From: an uncultured Neglectibacter sp. | GTDB taxonomy: Bacteria > Bacillota > Clostridia > Oscillospirales > Acutalibacteraceae | DNA length: 64,000 nucleotides | Assembly (NCBI GenBank): GCA_904419785.1 | Contig: CAJFSY010000002.1 | Coordinates: 97,374 to 161,373, forward strand | Direction: 5' to 3' | Part shown: in pieces, positions 58,297 through 64,000 of the stretch | Layout of the letters: each line of letters opens with the position of its first letter | Position numbering within the stretch: position 1 is the stretch's first letter | The notes under the pieces: generated by a model | Database searches by the model: none | What the model was told of the DNA's origin: nothing | The model's input: only the letters and a program-made list of their open reading frames with translations | Made by a program: the position numbers and the translations under genes

Positions 58297-59730
58297 ATGG
58301 CGAGAGATGTGTACGAATCCCCTTTGTCCGCCCGTTATGCGGATAAGGAAATGAAATACCTGTTTTCTCCGGACATGAAGTTCCGCACTTGGCGGAAACT
58401 TTGGATCGCTTTGGCGGAGGCTGAAATGGAATTGGGCCTGCCCGTCACCCAAGAGCAGATCGACGAGCTGAAATCTCACGCGGAGGATATCAATTATGAA
58501 GTGGCCCAAGAGCGCGAAAAGATCGTGCGTCATGACGTGATGAGCCACGTTTACGCCTATGGCCAGCAGTGCCCCAAGGCCGCGGGCATCATCCATTTGG
58601 GCGCCACTTCCTGCTATGTGGGAGACAATACAGACATCATTGTGATGACAGAGGCGTTAAAGCTGATCCGCAACAAGATTGTGGGAGTCATCCGGGTGCT
58701 TTCCCATTTCGCGGATGAGCAGAAAGAGCTTCCCACCCTGGCGTTCACCCACTTCCAGCCTGCCCAGCCCACCACAGTGGGCAAGCGGGCCACCTTGTGG
58801 ATTCAAGACCTGCTGATGGATTTGGAAGATGTGGAGTATCAGCTTTCCAAAGCGAAGCTGCTGGGCTCCAAGGGGACGACCGGAACTCAGGCCAGTTTCC
58901 TAGAGCTGTTTGAGGGCGACCACGAAAAGTGCCGGGAACTGGATCGGAAGATCGCCCAGAAGATGGGATATAAAGAGTGTTTCCCCGTCTCTGGCCAGAC
59001 CTATTCCCGGAAGCTGGACAGCCAGATGCTGAACATCCTTTCCGGCATTGCCCAGAGCGCCGCCAAGTTCTCCAACGATATCCGGCTGCTGCAGCATTTG
59101 AAGGAAGTGGAAGAGCCTTTTGAGAAAGGCCAGATCGGTTCTTCCGCTATGGCGTATAAGCGCAATCCCATGCGCAGCGAGCGCATCGCTTCCTTGGCCC
59201 GGTATGTCATTGCCGACGCGGTCAACCCTGCGATGACTATGGCTGCCCAGTGGTTCGAGCGCACGCTGGACGATTCTGCCAATAAGCGCATCAGCATTCC
59301 GGAAGCTTTCCTGGCAGTAGACGGCATTTTGAATTTGTATAACAATGTGGCTGACGGCCTGGTGGTATATCCCAAGGTGATCCGCCAGCATATGCTTCGG
59401 GAGCTGCCCTTTATGGCTACGGAGAACATCATGATGGACGCGGTGAAGCGTGGCGGCAACCGTCAGGAACTTCACGAGCGAATCCGGGTGCATTCTATGG
59501 AGGCCGCCCGGGTCGTGAAGGAGCAGGGCGGGGAAAACGACCTGTTGGCCCGTATCGCCGGGGACTCCATATTCGGCGTGACCCTGGAAGAACTCCACGA
59601 CATTGTGAAGCCCGAGAAATATGTAGGCCGGGCCCCTGCGCAGACTGGGGAGTTTCTGGCGGAAGTAGTAGGCCCTGTGCTGGAAAAATACAAATTCGTG
59701 GCGGAGGAAAAAGCGGAAATTACCGTTTGA
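58297..59730 (+). CDS. purB: Adenylosuccinate lyase
   Basis: 'GATSCYVGDNTDI', 'TRLGLSSAMAYKRNP'-type signature 'IGSSAMAYKRNPMRSE'. Confidence 0.96.
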   Translation: MARDVYESPLSARYADKEMKYLFSPDMKFRTWRKLWIALAEAEMELGLPVTQEQIDELKSHAEDINYEVAQEREKIVRHDVMSHVYAYGQQCPKAAGIIHLGATSCYVGDNTDIIVMTEALKLIRNKIVGVIRVLSHFADEQKELPTLAFTHFQPAQPTTVGKRATLWIQDLLMDLEDVEYQLSKAKLLGSKGTTGTQASFLELFEGDHEKCRELDRKIAQKMGYKECFPVSGQTYSRKLDSQMLNILSGIAQSAAKFSNDIRLLQHLKEVEEPFEKGQIGSSAMAYKRNPMRSERIASLARYVIADAVNPAMTMAAQWFERTLDDSANKRISIPEAFLAVDGILNLYNNVADGLVVYPKVIRQHMLRELPFMATENIMMDAVKRGGNRQELHERIRVHSMEAARVVKEQGGENDLLARIAGDSIFGVTLEELHDIVKPEKYVGRAPAQTGEFLAEVVGPVLEKYKFVAEEKAEITV

Positions 59731-59796
59731 CCTGCGCATAGGAATAGGGGGGAAGGCCCCCAGAACTGAATGATAATCAGAAAGGCTTGAAGTGTT

Positions 59797-61077
59797 ATGG
59801 TTAAAGCGATTGTAGGCGCCTGCTGGGGCGACGAGGGCAAGGGAAAAATCACCGACGTGCTGGCGGAGAACTCTGACATTGTAGTGCGGTTTCAAGGCGG
59901 CAGCAACGCCGGGCACACCATCATCAATCAATACGGCAAATTCGCTCTGCATCAGCTTCCTTCCGGCGTGTTCCGTTCCAACATCATCAATGTAATCGGC
60001 AACGGCGTGGCCCTTTCGGTAGAAAACTTTATCAACGAATTGAATTCCGTTGTAGAGCGGGGAGTACCCAAGCCCCAGCTGCTGGTTTCCGACCGGTGCC
60101 AGGTGGTCATGCCTTATCACAAAGAGCTGGACGGCATGGAGGAAGCCCGTCTTGCCGCCAAGTCTTTTGGCTCTACCAAGTCGGGTATCGCGCCCTTCTA
60201 CTCTGATAAATACGCCAAGATCGGGTTCCAGATCAGTGACCTGTTCGATGACAAAGATTCTATTATGGAGCGCATCGACCATGTGCTGGGCTTGAAGAAC
60301 GTGCTGTATACGGAACTGTATCATCAAAAGCCCCTGGACCGGGAAGAGATCTACGAAAAGCTGATGGAATATAAAGAAGCTCTGGCCCCCTATGTGGCGG
60401 ACACCACCACTTTGCTGCACAACGCGGTAAAAGAGGGAAAGACTGTCTTGCTGGAAGGCCAGCTGGGCTCTTTAAAGGACCCAGATTTGGGCATCTATCC
60501 CATGGTCACTTCCTCTTCTCCTTTGGCTGGTTACGGCGCTGTAGGCGCGGGCGGCATTCCGCCCTATGCTATCCAGGAGATCGTCACAGTAGTGAAAGCT
60601 TATTCCAGCGCTGTAGGCGCGGGTGAGTTCGTCAGCGAAATTTTTGGCGAAGAGGCGGAAGAGCTGCGGCGCCGTGGCGGCGATGGCGGCGAGTATGGCG
60701 CCACCACCGGGCGTCCCAGAAGAATGGGCTGGCTGGATTTGGTTGCGGCACGTTATGGCTGCATGGTGCAGGGAGCTACCGCAGTGGCATTCACTGTGCT
60801 GGACGCTCTGGGCTACTTGGATGAGATCCCGGTGTGCGTGGGCTATGAATTGAACGGCAAGCGTATCGATAATTTCCCGCCCACCGCTCAGCTGAAGCAC
60901 TGCAAGCCTATTTTAGAAGTGCTTCCCGGTTGGAAATGCGATATTGGCGGCATCAAAAAGTATGAGGATCTGCCGGAGAACGCCCGGAAGTATGTGGAGT
61001 TCGCGGAGCGCCACATCGGTGTACCCATCACCATGGTCTCCAACGGACCTGCCCGGGATGATATTATTTACCGGTAA
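59797..61077 (+). CDS. purA: Adenylosuccinate synthase
   Basis: 'VGACWGDEGKGKITDVLAENSDIVVRFQGGSNAGHT'. Confidence 0.97.
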   Translation: MVKAIVGACWGDEGKGKITDVLAENSDIVVRFQGGSNAGHTIINQYGKFALHQLPSGVFRSNIINVIGNGVALSVENFINELNSVVERGVPKPQLLVSDRCQVVMPYHKELDGMEEARLAAKSFGSTKSGIAPFYSDKYAKIGFQISDLFDDKDSIMERIDHVLGLKNVLYTELYHQKPLDREEIYEKLMEYKEALAPYVADTTTLLHNAVKEGKTVLLEGQLGSLKDPDLGIYPMVTSSSPLAGYGAVGAGGIPPYAIQEIVTVVKAYSSAVGAGEFVSEIFGEEAEELRRRGGDGGEYGATTGRPRRMGWLDLVAARYGCMVQGATAVAFTVLDALGYLDEIPVCVGYELNGKRIDNFPPTAQLKHCKPILEVLPGWKCDIGGIKKYEDLPENARKYVEFAERHIGVPITMVSNGPARDDIIYR

Positions 61078-61204
61078 GTGTTATTGTGCCATTCTATCTC
61101 AGGGAAGGCGTATATTTTACCTGCGGGCTTCTTAAGCTAGTATTAGGAAGCCCCATTCCCTTTTATAGAGGGATATGCCAGGCAATGAAAGGAGCGTATT
61201 GCGT

Positions 61205-63034
61205 ATGTGTGGTATTGTGGGATATATCGGTGAGGAGCAGGCGGCTCCCATCCTGCTCAACGGTCTGCAAAAGCTGGAATACCGGGGATATGACTCTGCC
61301 GGTGTGGCAGTGTATAACGATTCTGGTATGCACGTTGTGAAATCTAAGGGCCGCCTGAGCGTGCTGGACGGCATTTTAGAGGGAGGCAAAAACCTGCCGG
61401 GCACAGTGGGCATCGGTCATACCCGATGGGCTACTCACGGGGCGCCCTCAGATGTGAACTCTCATCCCCAGGTCAGCGATGGGGGAAAGTTCGCTGTGGT
61501 GCATAACGGCATTATCGAGAATTACCTGTATTTGAAAAACCACTTGATCCGCCGTGGTGTGGAGTTCGTATCGGATACGGATACAGAAGTAGTGGCTCAA
61601 ATGCTGGAATATTATTATAAAGGCGACGTGCTGGACGCTATCATCCAGGTCATCGACCGGGTGGAAGGAAGCTATGCTCTGGGGATTATCTGCGCGGACT
61701 GCCCTGAGAAGATTTACGCAGTGCGCAAGGATAGCCCGTTGATCATCGGGATCGGCAAAGGGGAAAATTACATTGCTTCCGACGTGCCCGCCATTTTGTC
61801 CCGCACCCGTGATATTTACCGTTTGAAAGACCAAGAGATCGCTGTACTCACCCGTGATTCCATCGAATTTTACGACCAGGACCGGGAGAGCATCCAAAAG
61901 GAGCCGGAGCGCATCCAGTGGGATATTACCGCGGCGGAAAAAGGCGGCTATGAGCATTTCATGATGAAAGAGATTTGCGAACAGCCCGAAGCCTTGCGCA
62001 AAACTATCTCCCCCCGTATTCGGGACGGTCATGTGGTGTTGGATGATATCACTCTCACGCCAGAACAGATTCGGGATATCCGAAAGGTGTTCATTGTTGC
62101 CTGCGGCACTTCTTATCATGTGGGAGTAGTGGCCAAATATGCCTTTGAGCGGCTGCTGAAAATCCCGCTGGAGGTGGACGTGGCTTCTGAATTCCGTTAT
62201 CGTGACCCGATTTTGGATGAAAAGACACTGGTCATCATCATTAGCCAGTCTGGTGAAACAGCGGATACTTTGGCGGCTCTGCGTATGGCCAAACAGCGGG
62301 GATGCCGTGTGCTTTCCATTGTCAACGTGGTGGGAAGCACCATTGCCAACGAGTCCGACGATGTGCTGTATACCTGGGCCGGCCCGGAAATCGCCGTGGC
62401 TTCCACCAAGGCTTACAGCACCCAGCTGGCGGTGATCTATATGATCGCTTTGTATATGGCGGAACAGCTGGGGGAAATCCCGCAGGAAGAGCTGGACCGC
62501 TATATGGACGATTTACAGCGGCTGCCCGATCTGGCGGAGGCCAGTTTGGCGGATAAAAAGACGATCCAGTATTTCGCTTCCCGATATTTTAACGCCAAAG
62601 ACATGTATTTTATTGGCCGCAACGTGGACTATGCCGCTTCTTTGGAAGCTTCTTTGAAGTTGAAGGAGATCTCCTATATCCACTCGGAAGCGTATACGGG
62701 CGGCGAGTTGAAGCATGGCCCCATTTCCCTTATCGAGGATGGCACTTTGGTCATTGCCATTTCCACCTATGAAAAGCTGTTTGACAAGATGATGTCCAAT
62801 GTCCGGGAAGTGAAGGCCCGCGGCGCTGTGGTGTTGGGCATTACCGTCCGGGGAAAAGAAGAAGCTCTCTCTCAAGAGACAGATTATCAATTCTGTATTC
62901 CTAAGATTACGGATTTCATGCTTCCTTCTTTGTCCATCCTGCCCTTGCAGCTGTTCGCCTACTATGTGGCGTCCATGAAAGGCTGCGATATTGATAAGCC
63001 CCGGAACTTGGCGAAATCTGTCACAGTGGAATAA
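61205..63034 (+). CDS. glmS: Glutamine-fructose-6-phosphate aminotransferase (isomerizing)
   Basis: 'MCGIVGYIGEEQAAPILLNGLQKLEYRGYDSAGVAV', two SIS domains, C-terminal 'DKPRNLAKSVTVE'. Confidence 0.98.
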   Translation: MCGIVGYIGEEQAAPILLNGLQKLEYRGYDSAGVAVYNDSGMHVVKSKGRLSVLDGILEGGKNLPGTVGIGHTRWATHGAPSDVNSHPQVSDGGKFAVVHNGIIENYLYLKNHLIRRGVEFVSDTDTEVVAQMLEYYYKGDVLDAIIQVIDRVEGSYALGIICADCPEKIYAVRKDSPLIIGIGKGENYIASDVPAILSRTRDIYRLKDQEIAVLTRDSIEFYDQDRESIQKEPERIQWDITAAEKGGYEHFMMKEICEQPEALRKTISPRIRDGHVVLDDITLTPEQIRDIRKVFIVACGTSYHVGVVAKYAFERLLKIPLEVDVASEFRYRDPILDEKTLVIIISQSGETADTLAALRMAKQRGCRVLSIVNVVGSTIANESDDVLYTWAGPEIAVASTKAYSTQLAVIYMIALYMAEQLGEIPQEELDRYMDDLQRLPDLAEASLADKKTIQYFASRYFNAKDMYFIGRNVDYAASLEASLKLKEISYIHSEAYTGGELKHGPISLIEDGTLVIAISTYEKLFDKMMSNVREVKARGAVVLGITVRGKEEALSQETDYQFCIPKITDFMLPSLSILPLQLFAYYVASMKGCDIDKPRNLAKSVTVE

Positions 63035-63048
63035 GAATCGGTTCGTTT

Positions 63049-63082
63049 GGATAAGCTCGGGATACCGGGCTTATCCTTTTTT
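63049..63082 (+). terminator. Intrinsic terminator after glmS
   Basis: GGATAAGCTCGG-gata-CCGGGCTTATCC-TTTTTT. Confidence 0.85.
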
Positions 63083-63132
63083 AAAAGAAAGCATGGCAGC
63101 CTGCAGGAGTTTGCGGGAGATGGGAGGAAAGG

Positions 63133-63195
63133 ATGGCAGAAACGATACGGAAAGCTACAGTGAAAGATGTTTCCCGGTTGGCGGAAATTTCTTTT
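63133..63195 (+). pseudogene. Truncated GNAT acetyltransferase N-terminus
   Basis: SD GGAGGAAAGG then 'MAETIRKATVKDVSRLAEIS', a typical GNAT start, then frame runs into transposase-derived sequence and stops at 63228. Confidence 0.6.
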
Positions 63196-63919
63196 TCTCT
63201 TCCGCACTCTCGTATTCTATTACGTTGATACTCTCTCCGCGGTAATCAACCCCTGTGACATAGTCATAAACTCCTTCCGGCTTTTCCTCCCGGTTCTTTT
63301 CCCGCCTTTTTAATACCTGATACTCCTGATTAATACTGGGGATGCTCCCTTCCTTGTATCGTAAAATATATTTCCATTTCTTCCTGCGGCATTCTTTAAA
63401 AAATCCTTCACTCGCATACAAGCTGTCCCCGCAGATACATATCTGCAGCATCGGGAATTCCTGTTTCAAACGCTCCATCAGCCGTTTCGCTCCTTCCTGC
63501 ACACAATCCTGCTTATCCACTTCCCGCTTTTCATTCTCAATAAACTCTGTCAGTATGCTCACCTGAATCTTTTCGTGAAGGACGACCTTTGCTTCCAATA
63601 CATAATAGTAGTATTCTGTATATTCTTCCTCGGTTCCTTTCTTCTTACGACAGAACAGGCTGTGTTCCCCCAGATCTTTTCTGCTCCGATACAACTGTGT
63701 CCCATCTATGATGATCTGCCAGTACTTTCCACGAAGCCGCGCATCCTCAAATGCCCTGCTCCGGATCAGCCTGTATACCAGCCGCCATACAACTTTCTGA
63801 AGTTCATCCGATGAAAACCGTTTCAGATAATTGTTGATCGTTTCCCAATAAGGTACCGCCAGAGGGCCTGATCTGACCCTCTCACTTGTAGGCCACGGGA
63901 GAGGCCATTTGTTGCGCAA
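63155..63919 (-). pseudogene. Transposase fragment (DDE-type IS), lacking conserved C-terminal part and probably the N-terminus
   Basis: 'KYWQIIIDGTQLYRSRKDLGEHSLF', 'CICGDSLYASEGFFKECRRKKWKYILRYKEGSIPS'; ORF ends after 'EYESAEEKKK' with residues read from the GNAT region; open frame extends upstream to about 63982 with no ATG. Confidence 0.75.
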
Positions 63920-63952
63920 AATCAGAAAATTCAGATAAATGAGAGCAAAATA

Positions 63953-63992
63953 AAAAAGGTCTAACTGATCAGCAAAAATCAGTTAGACCTTT
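63953..63992. repeat. Perfect inverted repeat/terminator-like hairpin upstream of transposase
   Basis: AAAAGGTCTAACTGAT-cagcaaaa-ATCAGTTAGACCTTTT, 16-bp arms. Confidence 0.8.
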
Positions 63993-64000
63993 TACTTATG

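Noticed and set aside
58900-60420. 506-aa minus-strand ORF across purB/purA
   Set aside because: Antisense to two confident pur genes; His/Gln-rich mirror translation with no family resemblance.
61078-61204. Possible glmS ribozyme
   Set aside because: No recognisable conserved core in the purA-glmS gap; not called as a feature.

Overview
The window is about 64 kb of a Clostridia-type (Firmicutes) chromosome, probably Oscillospirales-like; that placement is inferred from gene content and synteny. Most of it is dense core housekeeping sequence. In order: a 3' fragment of a GH2 beta-mannosidase-like gene; an infC-rpmI-rplT operon with a leader and attenuator; a TrmH-family methyltransferase; dprA, topA, trmFO, plsX, rnc, a radical SAM gene, smc, ftsY, rdgB, DUF3795, yhbY, a nadD-yqeK fusion, rsfS, a DUF2441-like gene and leuS; a BceAB-like ABC transporter; a HAD hydrolase; a GHL10-like hydrolase; XRE-cupin plus an acyl-CoA synthetase; a polytopic membrane protein; GH29, cutC and a multidomain transglutaminase-like protein; a nitroreductase; an orphan solute-binding lipoprotein; thyX-tmk; DJ-1/PfpI, 5-FCL, mltG and a U32 peptidase; a D-Ala-D-Ala carboxypeptidase; pgi; a small P-loop protein; yceD-rpmF; a DUF512 radical SAM protein, der, plsY, murA, an MBL protein and rlmH; PTS IIC; gdhA; purC, purB, purA and glmS. 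The window ends in a broken GNAT/transposase junction. I found no CRISPR array, rRNA, tRNA, prophage or recognisable defence island. The most unusual items are (1) an FtsY whose acidic 'A-like' region and basic/aromatic tip lie at the C-terminus, (2) a divergent DprA with two tandem winged-helix-like repeats, (3) a translationally coupled GH29-CutC-transglutaminase/pseudo-transglutaminase/thioredoxin-like cluster, and (4) a junction where both a GNAT gene and a transposase appear truncated. No search or folding could be run, so family names come from motif recognition.
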